Positions 28,892 to 37,578 of a stretch of 64,000 nucleotides of DNA are shown here, in pieces; position 1 is the first letter of the stretch; each line of letters starts with the position of its first letter. Position numbers and translations under genes: made by a program. The notes beneath the pieces were generated by a model. That model was not told the DNA's origin. It ran no database searches and saw only the letters and a list, made by a program, of their open reading frames with translations. Source of the DNA: Streptomyces griseus subsp. griseus (GTDB taxonomy: Bacteria; Actinomycetota; Actinomycetes; Streptomycetales; Streptomycetaceae); contig NZ_JOJE01000031.1 in the NCBI RefSeq assembly GCF_000720255.1, positions 62,001 through 126,000 on the forward strand, read 5' to 3'.

Positions 28892-30712
28892 ATGCGCCAC
28901 CGTTCACCACGCCTGCTGTCCACGGCCGCCCTCCTCACGGCCCTGGCGGCCGGTCTGCTGCCCGCCACCACCGCGCACGCCGCCGACACCGCCGTCACCG
29001 TGGACTTCGCCACCGCCGGCGGAGCCCCGACCCACCACGCCTCGGGCACGATCTACGGGATGACCCCGGGCGGTTCACTGCCACAGGACCACTTCTTCAA
29101 GGACATCAAGTGGCACTTCATGCGGGCCGGCGGTGCCCAGCTCAACAACGGCGGCTACGCCACCAGCCTCGCCGCCTACCAGACCCGCTGGAACTCCACG
29201 CTGGCCCAGTACAAGCGGACCGCCGCGCTCGGCGGCACGTTCGTCCTGCTCCCGCACGACCTGTGGGGCGCCGACGGCACCACCAGCCAGGGCTGGCCCG
29301 GTGACAACGGCGACTGGACACAGTTCGACAACTTCGTCACCCAGCTCATCAACGACGTCCGCGCCAACAACATGACCGTCCAGTGGGACCTGTGGAACGA
29401 ACCCGACGGCAGGAACTTCTGGGGCGCCTCGCAGAGCCAGTACCTCCAGATGTGGTCGCGGTTCTACGCCCGTGTCCGGGCCGCGTTCCCGAACCAGCTC
29501 ATCGTCGGACCCAGCATCGCGGGCCAGCCGAACTCGTCCAACACCTGGTGGACCACCTACCTCAACTACATCAAGGCCAACAACGTCGCCCCCGACATCT
29601 ACAGTTGGCACGACGAGCCCGGTGACCCGGTCACCGACGTCGGCCGCGCCAACTCGACGCTGGCCGCGGCGGGCCTGACCAACACCCGGCCGTACCAGAT
29701 CAACGAGTACGCCACCCTGTCCATGCAGTCCCCGGGCGGCGGCGCCTGGTTCATCGGCCGCCTGGAGCGGGCCGGCGCCGACGGCCTACGCGGCAACTGG
29801 GCCTCGGGCACCAACCTGCACGACTACGAGGCCAACCTGCTCACCAAGAACAGCGCCGGGCAGTACCTGCCGCTCGGCGAGTGGTTCATGTACCGCTACT
29901 ACGGCTCGCAGTCGGGCAACATCGTCAACCTCGTGCCGGGCACCGGCACCGACGGCCTGGCCACCAAGGACAACACGGCCAGAAACGCGAAGGTCCTGCT
30001 GGGCAGCAGCGGCAACACCGGCACGGTCACCGTCAACCTCACCGGCCTGAACACGACGTCGGTGGTGGAGAACAGCCAGGTCCGGGCCGTCGTACAGCGC
30101 GTCCCCTGGAACAACGGCGGCGCGGTGGCCGGGCCGGAGACCATCTCCGACACCACCCTCAACGTCAGCGGCAACTCCGCCTCACTGACCCTGCCCTGGT
30201 CGAACGCCAAGGACGGCTACACCGTCACCCTGCTCCCGCCGTCCAACACCACCGCCTCCACCGTCGCCGTGAGCCAGAACAGCGGCCAGTGCCTGGACGA
30301 CACCAACCTCAGCACCGCCAACGGCACGCAGTACCAGCAGTATTACTGCGAGGGCGGCTACCAGCAGATGCTCGACCTCAAGCCGGTCGCCGGCCGGACC
30401 AACACCTACACGGTCGTCAACGAGCTCAGCGGCAAGTGCCTCGACGTGGCCGGTGCCTCCACGGCCGACGACGCGGCCGTCCAGCAGTACACCTGCAACG
30501 GCCAGACCAACCAGATGTTCACGCTCAACCCCGTCACCGCGCTCGGCAACAGCCACGACTACCAGTTGGTCGCGGTTCACAGCGGCAAGTGCGTCGACGT
30601 CTCCGACGTCTCCACTCAGCCCCGGGCCCTGATCCACCAGTGGACCTGCGACCCGGCGAGCGCTCTCAGCACGAAGAAGAACCAGATCTGGAGGCTGCTG
30701 GGCAGAGCCTGA
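28892..30712 (+). CDS. secreted glycoside hydrolase with C-terminal ricin-type beta-trefoil (CBM13) domain
   Basis: A 606-residue exported enzyme. The signal peptide ends at TTAHA (about residue 29). The catalytic domain has the clan GH-A pair: WDLWNEPDG (near residue 170) and YQINEYATLS (near residue 270). The last 130 residues are a ricin B-type lectin domain with repeated QxW-like units and Cys pairs (SGQCLDDTNL, SGKCLDVAGA, SGKCVDVSDV). It follows the preceding hydrolase gene after 32 bases with GATCTCGGAG before the ATG, so the two are probably co-transcribed and act on the same polysaccharide outside the cell. It is only distantly like the two CBM35-bearing enzymes. Confidence 0.85.
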   Translation: MRHRSPRLLSTAALLTALAAGLLPATTAHAADTAVTVDFATAGGAPTHHASGTIYGMTPGGSLPQDHFFKDIKWHFMRAGGAQLNNGGYATSLAAYQTRWNSTLAQYKRTAALGGTFVLLPHDLWGADGTTSQGWPGDNGDWTQFDNFVTQLINDVRANNMTVQWDLWNEPDGRNFWGASQSQYLQMWSRFYARVRAAFPNQLIVGPSIAGQPNSSNTWWTTYLNYIKANNVAPDIYSWHDEPGDPVTDVGRANSTLAAAGLTNTRPYQINEYATLSMQSPGGGAWFIGRLERAGADGLRGNWASGTNLHDYEANLLTKNSAGQYLPLGEWFMYRYYGSQSGNIVNLVPGTGTDGLATKDNTARNAKVLLGSSGNTGTVTVNLTGLNTTSVVENSQVRAVVQRVPWNNGGAVAGPETISDTTLNVSGNSASLTLPWSNAKDGYTVTLLPPSNTTASTVAVSQNSGQCLDDTNLSTANGTQYQQYYCEGGYQQMLDLKPVAGRTNTYTVVNELSGKCLDVAGASTADDAAVQQYTCNGQTNQMFTLNPVTALGNSHDYQLVAVHSGKCVDVSDVSTQPRALIHQWTCDPASALSTKKNQIWRLLGRA

Positions 30713-31131
30713 GCCGAGCCGCCGCTGGAGCGACCGACCCCGATCGGCCGTTCCGGCGGCGGCACAGCGCGTTCATCGGCCGGAGTGGTCCGGAGTGGTG
30801 GCGGGCCCAGCCCTCGATCGTCGTGGCATTCCGCGGTTCGGCCGATACTCCGCGAAGCCCTTGAGTTCGTCGCCGGCCGGTCCACTCCAACCCCGCCATG
30901 GCCGAGCTGGTCCCGCTCGCCGAGACCTCCCAGGTCAGGGCCCGCGAGGACGCCACCGGCAAGGGCAAGGAAGCCGCGCTGAAGGCCGCCGCCCGACCCG
31001 GCCCACGGCGCTGGGTCACCGACCGTTGCCGTACTGCTCCGTCGCGGCCCTGCCGGTGAGCGCCACCCTGAGGCGGGGAGTCACGATGTGCTCGGCCCGC
31101 GTGAGGTGCCCCCACCGGGGCGGGGCGCTCT
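30713..31131. other. gap of about 420 bases with no convincing gene
   Basis: The stretch lies between the convergent ricin-domain hydrolase and the fucosidase gene. A plus-strand frame from ATG 30898 (MAELVPLAETSQVRARED) looks codon-biased and may be the tail of a lost gene, but it has no ribosome site and no recognised family. Nothing else is supported. Confidence 0.35.
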
Positions 31132-32532
31132 TCATGAGGCCGCTGCGATCGCGGCCGCGCGCGCCAGGACGGGGGTGTCGCGCGCCTGCGCCACCTCGAT
31201 CAGCACGGCGTCGACCTCCGTCGGCGGGAACATCAGGACACGCTGGTGGCCCACCGCGTTCGCCTCGGCGAGCGTCGTCCACCGGCCGTCCCGGTGGCCC
31301 CGTACGACGACGTGCTCGACGCGCTGTCCCTGGGTGATGTCCTCGCCGAGGACGACCGCCTCGACCCGGTGGAGCCGCGCGAACACGAGGGTCACCCCGG
31401 GCAGGGGATCCGCTTCGTCGGGCCGCCACGGCGTACGGCCCGCGGCGCCGGGCCAGGCGGTCGCGATGTCACCGACGTTCCCGGAGGAGACCGTCGCGGT
31501 CGCCTCGACGCGCCGCGACCGGAAATCCGCGATGCGCCGCCCGAGTCCCTCCAGCACCGCCACGTCGGTGTCCCGGATGCGCCCGTCCCGGGCCGGCGGG
31601 ACGTTGAGCAGAAAACAGGCGTTGCCGCCTACGGTACGCAGATAGACGGTGAACAGCTCGTCCACGGAGCGGACTCGGGTGTCCTCGGCCGGATGGTGGA
31701 ACCAGCCGGGGCGGATGGAGGTGTTGACCTCGGCCGGGTACCAGACCAGGTCGTCCTCGTGCCCGGCCAGCGCGGCGCGGCTGCCGAAGTCGCGGTCGTC
31801 GCTGCGCACGAGCCGGACGAACGTCGTGTCGTCCGTCTTCTGTGAGCGGTCCGCCGTCCGTTCGGCGTCCTGAAGGGCGCGCGGTACGACACTCCACTCG
31901 TCGGGGCGGGTGTGCCCGGCCTCGTTGCCGCACCAGCGGACGTCGGGCCCGCAGACGCTGATGACCGCGTCCGGCTGGAGTTCCCGGATCACCGCGTAGT
32001 ACCGCTCCCAGTCGTACTGCTGGACACCGCCGCCCGGGCCCTCGCCGTTCGCGCCGTCCAGCCACACCGAGAACACCGGTCCGTAGCGGGTCAGCAACTC
32101 GGTGAGCTGGGCGACGTAGAAGTCGTCGTACCCGGTCCCGGAGCCGTAGGAGGCCTCGGTGCGGTCCCAGGGCGAGAGATAGACGCCGAACCGCAGTCCG
32201 TGGCGCCGGGCCGCGTCGGCGACCTCCGCGACCACGTCACCGTCGCCACCCCGCCAGGGCGACGAGGCGACCGAGTGGGAGGTGACGTCGCTCGGCCACA
32301 GGCAGAAGCCGTCGTGGTGCTTGCAGGTGAGGATCACGCCGGTCATCCCGGCACTCTTGAGCGCCACGACCCACTGGTCGGCGTCGAGTCCGTCCGGGGC
32401 GAAGGCGGCCGGGTCCTCGTGCCCCTCGCCCCACTCCCGGTCCGTCATGGTGTTCATGCCGAAGTGGAGGAACCCGTAGAACTCCATGTCCTGCCAAGCG
32501 AGTTGGCGTGCACTGGGCCTTACGGCAGCCAA
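31132..32532 (-). CDS. alpha-L-fucosidase (GH29)
   Basis: A GH29 enzyme of about 466 residues. Diagnostic segments are WQDMEFYGFLHFGMNTMTD at the start, MTGVILTCKHHDGFCLWPS (about residue 80), and SVWLDGANGEGPGGG, in which the Asp of LDGA is the expected nucleophile; a Cys/Gly-rich CGPDVRWCGNE follows. The C-terminal part resembles a small beta-sandwich. The start is uncertain: the conserved region begins at about 32525 and the nearest start is a TTG at 32532 with no clear ribosome site, while the open frame goes on to 32808 with unlike sequence. A 26-codon frame with ATG 32660 overlaps that upstream part. No signal peptide is evident from this start. Confidence 0.85.
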   Translation of the reverse strand: MAAVRPSARQLAWQDMEFYGFLHFGMNTMTDREWGEGHEDPAAFAPDGLDADQWVVALKSAGMTGVILTCKHHDGFCLWPSDVTSHSVASSPWRGGDGDVVAEVADAARRHGLRFGVYLSPWDRTEASYGSGTGYDDFYVAQLTELLTRYGPVFSVWLDGANGEGPGGGVQQYDWERYYAVIRELQPDAVISVCGPDVRWCGNEAGHTRPDEWSVVPRALQDAERTADRSQKTDDTTFVRLVRSDDRDFGSRAALAGHEDDLVWYPAEVNTSIRPGWFHHPAEDTRVRSVDELFTVYLRTVGGNACFLLNVPPARDGRIRDTDVAVLEGLGRRIADFRSRRVEATATVSSGNVGDIATAWPGAAGRTPWRPDEADPLPGVTLVFARLHRVEAVVLGEDITQGQRVEHVVVRGHRDGRWTTLAEANAVGHQRVLMFPPTEVDAVLIEVAQARDTPVLARAAAIAAAS

Positions 32533-32579
32533 CGCCCGACCGAACCCGGCCCGACCGGGCTCCGCCGCCGCGCCCGCGG

Positions 32580-32660
32580 TCAGCGGAGCCCCCGGTCGTA
32601 CGAGGAGTTGACGGCCGGGCGGTTGCGCACCGGGCACGCGGAGTTCTTCGTGACGGTCAT
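32580..32660 (-). CDS. possible 26-residue leader peptide before the fucosidase gene
   Basis: A short frame starting MTVTKNSACPVRNR at ATG 32660, with GAGGGGAACGG upstream, ends at TGA 32580, 48 bases before the TTG proposed for the fucosidase. It is the only well-placed ribosome site in this region. It could be a leader, or the displaced N-terminus of the fucosidase after an indel. Confidence 0.35.
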   Translation of the reverse strand: MTVTKNSACPVRNRPAVNSSYDRGLR

Positions 32661-32769
32661 GGCGATTTCCGTTCCCCTCACCTCGCGGCTTTACGGCGCC
32701 TCCGCGCGTCCGGCCTTTCCCGCTGTGATGAACTGATCTTTTGATCACCAGTGACGCGGGGGAGAGACG

Positions 32770-33045
32770 ATGGCAGACGCAGAGCAGCAGTTCCGCCAGG
32801 ACGGGCACCGGATCGAGAAGTGGTCGATCGGCTGGATGCTGATGTCACTGGCGATGTGGGTGTGGTTCGGCTACCGGTTCCTACTGGACGACGACCAGGG
32901 CACCTTCGCACGGGCCGAAGACGGCCGGGCCTTGGTGGGCATACTCGCGCTCGCGGTCATCCCGACGATCATCACGGCGGCGACCCTCGTGTACGCCCGG
33001 GTGCTTTTCTGCCTGGCTCGTCGGACCGGGGCAGAGGGCGGGTGA
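32770..33045 (+). CDS. small two-helix membrane protein of unknown function
   Basis: A 91-residue protein. Two hydrophobic helices (SIGWMLMSLAMWVWFGYRFL and LVGILALAVIPTIITAATLV) flank a short acidic loop, giving a hairpin membrane topology. GGGGGAGAG precedes the ATG at 32770. No family is recognised; similar small proteins are common in Streptomyces. A strong shared terminator separates it from the convergent cold-shock gene. Confidence 0.7.
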   Translation: MADAEQQFRQDGHRIEKWSIGWMLMSLAMWVWFGYRFLLDDDQGTFARAEDGRALVGILALAVIPTIITAATLVYARVLFCLARRTGAEGG

Positions 33046-33071
33046 GGGATCCCGGGTTCAGCCCTGTGCGC

Positions 33072-33108
33072 CGACACCCGGCGTTCCGCAGGGGAACGCC
33101 GGGTGTCG
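33072..33108. terminator. bidirectional hairpin terminator
   Basis: A perfect 16-bp stem (CGACACCCGGCGTTCC with its complement) with a five-base loop lies between the convergent membrane-protein and cold-shock genes and can stop transcription from both sides. Confidence 0.8.
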
Positions 33109-33123
33109 TCGGAGTGAGTGCGG

Positions 33124-33327
33124 TCAGGCCGGGCGAATGTTCTCCGCCTGCGGACCCTTCTGGCCCTGGGTGACGTCGAACTCGACCGTCTGCCCCTCCT
33201 GCAGCTCGCGGTACCCCTGGCCGGTGATGTTGGAGTAGTGCGCGAACACGTCGGGGCCGCCGCCCTGCTGCTCGATGAAGCCGAAGCCCTTCTCGCTGTT
33301 GAACCACTTGACTGTGCCCTTGGCCAT
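33124..33327 (-). CDS. cold-shock domain protein (CspA family)
   Basis: A 67-residue RNA-binding protein. Both nucleic-acid-binding motifs are intact: KGFGFIEQ (RNP1, about residues 13-20) and DVFAHYS (RNP2, about residues 26-32). The length is the family standard. GAAGGAG lies six bases before the ATG at 33327. The upstream region contains a stable hairpin about 90 bases from the start, likely in a long 5' leader. Such proteins act as RNA chaperones during cold or stationary phase. Confidence 0.95.
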   Translation of the reverse strand: MAKGTVKWFNSEKGFGFIEQQGGGPDVFAHYSNITGQGYRELQEGQTVEFDVTQGQKGPQAENIRPA

Positions 33328-33415
33328 AACCGTCTCCTTCGAGGGAAACCGAGCTCGCACCCTGCGCGCCCGGGAGGTGATCGCCCTGGTCCGGAGAGGT
33401 GCTGAACAGCAAGAA

Positions 33416-33439
33416 CGCCCGTGATGGCGATCACGGGCG
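33416..33439 (-). promoter_or_regulatory. hairpin in the presumed 5' leader of the cold-shock gene
   Basis: CGCCCGTGAT and ATCACGGGCG form a perfect 10-bp stem with a four-base loop, 89 bases upstream of the start codon. Long structured leaders control several cold-shock mRNAs; whether this one is transcribed is unknown. The rest of the 316-base gap up to 33643 holds nothing recognisable. Confidence 0.4.
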
Positions 33440-33643
33440 AACGAACTTCGGAACCACGACTGCTGATCACAACGCTATCTCGGCTTGGCTGCCGTCGCTA
33501 CTCAAAACGCGCCAGCGCGGAGTTCTGCCTGTCGTTGCTGGCCGGTTGTCGGCCACACTTCCTCCGGGTCGTCGGAGCGGTGGGAGGCGGATGAGCCTCT
33601 GGCGCTCACCCGCCTCCACGCCAACCGTGCCCTGCGGCTTCCG

Positions 33644-34084
33644 TCAGTGCGACTGCGGCTTGCCGTGGTAGCGCTGGGCGAGCCGGGCCAGGGCGATCGC
33701 GCCGAGCAAGAGTCCGAAGTCGCGCAGGGCGATGTCGTAGTGGCCGGGAATGCTCAGCAGGTTGACGATGATGCCGCCGAGCCAGGCGGCGACCAGCCAT
33801 CCTCCGAAGCGAGGGGCCAGGCCGACTACGACTCCTGCCACGATCTCGATCACACCCACCCCGTACATGGCTGCCTGGGCGCTGCCCGGCACCACGTCGT
33901 TGATCCACGGCGCGAGGTAGGCGGGCCAGTCCACGAGCAGGTTGGCGAACTTGTCCAGCCCGAACAGGATCGGCGCGACCGTGAATCCGGTGCGCAGGAT
34001 GACGAACGCCTGGTAGCCGGGGTCGTTACGAAGAACGGCCCGCCGCGGGGTGGCGGGGGTGGTGCTTGTCGTTGCGGACGTCAT
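33644..34084 (-). CDS. DoxX-like family membrane protein
   Basis: A 146-residue integral membrane protein with four helices. The DoxX-type pattern is seen in ILRTGFTVAPILFGLDKFAN at the start and in MYGVGVIEIVAGVVVGLAPR in the middle. Proteins of this family are linked to quinone or thiosulfate metabolism or to redox defence, but functions vary. It is transcribed away from a helix-turn-helix regulator; the 95-base divergent gap carries AT-rich inverted repeats, so the regulator probably controls it. Confidence 0.85.
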   Translation of the reverse strand: MTSATTSTTPATPRRAVLRNDPGYQAFVILRTGFTVAPILFGLDKFANLLVDWPAYLAPWINDVVPGSAQAAMYGVGVIEIVAGVVVGLAPRFGGWLVAAWLGGIIVNLLSIPGHYDIALRDFGLLLGAIALARLAQRYHGKPQSH

Positions 34085-34100
34085 GACGCACGCCCTTTCC

Positions 34101-34172
34101 TTCTATAGACAACTCTCACTATTCATAGAAGCGTGGGCATCTTCTTTAGTCAATGGCTACGGGTTTTACACT
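34101..34172. promoter_or_regulatory. divergent promoter region with AT-rich inverted repeat
   Basis: TTCTAT (34101-34106) and ATAGAA (34125-34130) bracket a 30-base AT-rich element that includes the palindrome TCTATAGA. To the right, TACACT (34167-34172) is a good -10 box for the regulator gene, with a weaker TTTAGT upstream. The -10 box lies downstream of ATG 34153, which argues that translation begins at GTG 34180 on a leaderless message. Confidence 0.55.
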
Positions 34173-34179
34173 GGTGTTC

Positions 34180-34860
34180 GTGGATCACTCCGAACCAGCA
34201 CCCCGCACCGGCGTCTCCGCCGTAGCCGCCCTGGACGAGCCGACCCGCAGGAGGCTGTACGAGCACGTCGTGCGGCAGCCGGGCCCGGTGAGCCGTGACG
34301 AAGCCGCGGAGGCACTGGGCCTGGCCCGGCAGACCGCGGCCTTCCACCTCGACCGCCTGGCCGACGAATCACTGCTCGATGTCGTCTACGAGCGGCGCAG
34401 CGGACGCACCGGACCGGGAGCCGGCCGGCCCGCAAAGCTCTACAAGCGCTCCGCCCAGCAGGTCACCGTCAGCCTGCCCGAGCGGCACTACGAACTGGCC
34501 GGGCGGCTCCTCGCCCAGGCCTTGGAAGAATCGGAAGCCACCGGTGAACCGGTGCGGACATGCCTGCGCCGAAAGGCCAAGGAGCTGGGCACACGGCTCG
34601 GCGCCGAGGGCCAGGCAGACGCGTTCGACCTGCTGGAGCGGTACGGATTCGAGCCGCGCCATGAGGGCGACGCCATCTTGCTGGGCAACTGCCCCTTCCA
34701 CGCCCTCGCCCGGGAGCACACCCAGACGGTGTGCGACATGAACCTCCACCTGCTCGGCGGTGTCCTCGACGGGCTCGGCGAAGGCGGCCTCCAGGCGCGC
34801 CTGGCCCCCGGCCCCGGCCACTGCTGCGTCCGTCTGGAGCCGGCTCCCTTCGTGGGGTGA
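34180..34860 (+). CDS. ArsR/SufR-like helix-turn-helix regulator with a Cys-rich C-terminus
   Basis: A 226-residue regulator. The N-terminal winged helix has SRDEAAEALGLARQTAAFHL (about residues 37-56) and the Gly-rich wing SGRTGPGAGRPAKLYKRS. The C-terminal domain holds Cys residues in NCPFHALAREHTQTVCDM and GHCCVRL, a layout like SufR-type regulators that bind an iron-sulfur cluster. It therefore may sense iron, oxygen or nitric oxide; this is inference. The start at GTG 34180 is preferred over ATG 34153 because a -10 box lies between them. It is divergent from the DoxX gene. Confidence 0.82.
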   Translation: MDHSEPAPRTGVSAVAALDEPTRRRLYEHVVRQPGPVSRDEAAEALGLARQTAAFHLDRLADESLLDVVYERRSGRTGPGAGRPAKLYKRSAQQVTVSLPERHYELAGRLLAQALEESEATGEPVRTCLRRKAKELGTRLGAEGQADAFDLLERYGFEPRHEGDAILLGNCPFHALAREHTQTVCDMNLHLLGGVLDGLGEGGLQARLAPGPGHCCVRLEPAPFVG

Positions 34861-35161
34861 ACTGCCGCACGACGTCAGGCTCAGCCGGCTCCTTGCCGTC
34901 GTGGGCCGCCCTGACCTCTGCTGCTCCTGCCGGGTCACGCCAGATGTTGACCCCATGCAACGGGGGGCGCTACGTCCCGACCGGAGGCGCGGTCGCACGC
35001 ACTACGTGCAGCCGGGCCGCCGGAAGACGATGGGCGGACCGTCGACCACGCTGCGGCGCCGCGCCTCCAGCGCACCGAGGGACCTCGGGAAGATCAGCGG
35101 CGAGTTCACGCCCGCGAGCAGCACAAGCACCGATCGCCCAGTCGGCTCCCCGCTCATTCGG
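34861..35161. other. gap between regulator and exporter genes
   Basis: About 300 bases. A minus-strand frame of 51 codons (ATG 35157, starting MSGEPTGRSVLVLLAG, stop at 35002) follows the exporter gene directly and has normal codon bias. It has no ribosome site and no known relative, so it is only a weak gene candidate. Nothing else is recognisable. Confidence 0.3.
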
Positions 35162-36808
35162 TCATCGGAGACCGTCGCTCCGCCCTGCCTTCTTGTTCGC
35201 TTCCGTCGGGCTGAGCGTGGCGTCCAACGCCTCGGCAGCACCCGGCTCCCGGCCCGCGGGGTGGCGCAGGGCGCAGAGGAAGCCGATGCCGAGGGCGATC
35301 GCCATGCCGTAGAACACCCACTGGTTGGCCTCCGCGAAGTCCATGCGGATCGAGGACATCGCGTCGCGCATGGCCGTCGCCACGGGTCCGCCGCCGGTGG
35401 GGGTACGGGCATCCGCCTGGCCGGTGATCTCCTGCGCCACGTTCCCGGCCACCGAGTGCGCGGTGCCGGACGGGACCCCGCGCGCCTGGAGCGTTTCCGC
35501 GACACGGTCGGTCATGGCGTGCGTCAGGATCGTGCCGAAGACGGCCAGGCCGACGCTGGCCGCGTAGTTGCGGACGGTCTGGGTGATGCCGGTGACCTCG
35601 CCGTAGGAGGCGTCGATCGAGCGGTTGACGGCGTCCGTCGAGGCCGGGGCGAGGATGAAACCGATGCCCGCTCCGGCGAGGGCGGCGTAGGGCCACTGGT
35701 CGTGCATGGACAGGTCGGTCAGTTTGCCGGCCCACAGCGCGAACCCGACGGCGCCGAGCACGCACCCGATCTTCAGTGCCGGGCGGGCGCCCTGCTTGTC
35801 GAGGATGCGGCCGCCCCACTGGGAGGCGATGGCGAACCCGGCGAAGAAGTACAGCAAGTACAGCCCTGCCTGGTTGGGCGAGGCGCTGAGCGAGACCTGG
35901 GCGTAGACCGAGGCGAAGAAGAACACGGGGACGAACGCCAGCATGGCGAAGAAGAGCACCAGCGCGTCCACCGTGAAGGCGCGGTCGCGGAAGACCGACA
36001 GGTTGATCAACGGGTGGCTGGTGCGCAGTTCGTAGCGGCAGAAGACGTACAGCACCGCGAGGCCGCCGACGATGCAGGCCCAGGTCGCCGCGCTGTCCCA
36101 GCCCCAGACCGACGCCTGCTGGAAGCCGAGGACGCTCGCGCCCATGCCGACCGCGATCAGCAGCGCGCCCGTGACGTCCAGGGGCTCGTCGCGCCGCCGG
36201 TCGGAGACGCGGGCGAGCGCGGTGAGGATCAGCGCCACGACGGCGACGGGGATGTTGACCCAGAAGATCGCCCGCCAGGTCCAGCTGGTCAACCAGCCGC
36301 CGAGCAGCGGCCCCAGGGCGGTGAGGGCTCCGGTGACGCCGAAGAACAGGGCCAGTGCGCGCCCCCGCCGCTCGACCGGGAACACGGCCACGACGACCGC
36401 GAGCGCGGCGGGGAAGAGCAGCGCGGCCCCGAGTCCCTGGGTGGCCCGGAAGACGATGAGCCAGGTCAGTGCGTAGCCCTCGGTGGGTACGCAGCCACAC
36501 AGCACCGAGGAGATCACGAAGATCAGCGTGCCCGCCACGACGACGCGGCGGGGTCCCCACAGGTCGGCGAGGCGCCCGCCGACGGCGAAGAACGCGGCCA
36601 GGGACAGCAGGTAGGCGTTGACCACCCATTGCATGCCCGAGGTGGACAGGCCCAGTTCGGAGACGATGTCGGGCGCCGCGATCGACACGATCGTCTGGTC
36701 GATGAACGTCATCGCCACCGCGAACATCATGGCCGCGAGCGCCAGCGGCTGGGACGCCGCTCGTCCGGCGCCTAACCTGCTCCGGTCACCTGTGTGCGTA
36801 CGGCTCAC
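35162..36808 (-). CDS. MFS drug exporter of the DHA2 (EmrB/QacA) family
   Basis: A 548-residue membrane protein with 14 predicted helices. The DHA2 signature MTFIDQTIVSIAAPDIVSEL (helix 1) and the LWGPRRVVVAG loop between helices 2 and 3 are present; a Gly-rich segment near helix 5 (GPLLGGWLTSWTWRAIFWVN) is the antiporter motif C region. Such proteins export drugs or secondary metabolites by proton antiport. The GTG at 36808 begins the protein in the usual place, but no ribosome site is visible, so leaderless translation is possible. No TetR partner is adjacent. Confidence 0.9.
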   Translation of the reverse strand: MSRTHTGDRSRLGAGRAASQPLALAAMMFAVAMTFIDQTIVSIAAPDIVSELGLSTSGMQWVVNAYLLSLAAFFAVGGRLADLWGPRRVVVAGTLIFVISSVLCGCVPTEGYALTWLIVFRATQGLGAALLFPAALAVVVAVFPVERRGRALALFFGVTGALTALGPLLGGWLTSWTWRAIFWVNIPVAVVALILTALARVSDRRRDEPLDVTGALLIAVGMGASVLGFQQASVWGWDSAATWACIVGGLAVLYVFCRYELRTSHPLINLSVFRDRAFTVDALVLFFAMLAFVPVFFFASVYAQVSLSASPNQAGLYLLYFFAGFAIASQWGGRILDKQGARPALKIGCVLGAVGFALWAGKLTDLSMHDQWPYAALAGAGIGFILAPASTDAVNRSIDASYGEVTGITQTVRNYAASVGLAVFGTILTHAMTDRVAETLQARGVPSGTAHSVAGNVAQEITGQADARTPTGGGPVATAMRDAMSSIRMDFAEANQWVFYGMAIALGIGFLCALRHPAGREPGAAEALDATLSPTEANKKAGRSDGLR

Positions 36809-36956
36809 CCGGCCAGTCTGTGCCCGGACCGGTGACGGCGCATGTCGGAGGTCGATATCCCCGGCTTCGGCTCCGGCAGTCCGCCGTCTCCCCCGCACCC
36901 CGGCCCCCCGGCGCGCCGCGTTGCCCTTGCCTGCGGCTTCGTCCGGCTGCCGCCCG

Positions 36957-37487
36957 TCAGCGGTCGCGTTCGGCGCCGATGAGGACGAAGGCCATCGTGA
37001 CCGGCTGGTCGCTGTGGTTGCGCCAGCCGTGGCGGGTGCCGTTCTGGATCACGACGTCCCCCGCCGACAGGTGGGTGTGGTGGCCGTCGTCGAGTTCGAG
37101 GACGATCTCGCCCCGCAGCACGATGCCGTAGTCCACGGTCGGCGTCGTATGCATGCCGTCGGCCTCCATCAGGTCCGCGAGACCGGGCGAGTCGGCCTGC
37201 TGCTCCCGGCCGTGGGCGACGGGGTCGAACGCCGGGTCGGCCATCGCGGTGTCCGGCGGCAGGGTCAGGACGATGAACCGGTTGCCGCCGGGCGCGGGGA
37301 GCAGGCTGGTGACCTTCGGCGTGGGGTCCGCGCCGGTCCGGCCGAGGGGTTCACCGGGTTCGGTGGCCCACAGCAGGCGGGACACGAAGCCCGGCAGAGT
37401 GGTGAACTCCCGGCTGCGCGGTACGGGACCGTCGCTGACGACGACGGATCTGCCGTTCTCGTCATGGCCGGTGACGATTCTGCGCAT
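36957..37487 (-). CDS. cupin domain-containing protein
   Basis: A 176-residue single-domain cupin. The two cupin motifs are seen as YGIVLRGEIVLELDDGHHTH (about residues 118-137) and GDVVIQNGTRHGWRNHSDQP (about residues 142-161); in motif 1 the usual His pair is replaced, while motif 2 keeps NGTRHGW. Proteins with this N-terminal extension (MRRIVTGHDENGRSVVVSDG) are frequent in actinobacteria and unassigned. AGGAGG lies six bases before the ATG at 37487, which settles the start. It lies 90 bases from the broken phosphotransferase gene upstream on the same strand. Confidence 0.88.
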   Translation of the reverse strand: MRRIVTGHDENGRSVVVSDGPVPRSREFTTLPGFVSRLLWATEPGEPLGRTGADPTPKVTSLLPAPGGNRFIVLTLPPDTAMADPAFDPVAHGREQQADSPGLADLMEADGMHTTPTVDYGIVLRGEIVLELDDGHHTHLSAGDVVIQNGTRHGWRNHSDQPVTMAFVLIGAERDR

Positions 37488-37578
37488 GGGTGCCTCCTGG
37501 GCTGGATCGGGGCGGGGCGGGTCGGGTCGCCTGCGGTTGAGTGCGGTGGGGCGAGCGGGGGCGACAGCGTCGGTCGCC

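Noticed and set aside
26166..28910. 914-codon open frame on the minus strand opposite the secreted hydrolase gene
   Set aside because: It is the GC-rich shadow of the real gene: no ribosome site, no motif, residues dominated by Gly, Val and Arg as expected of antisense codons.
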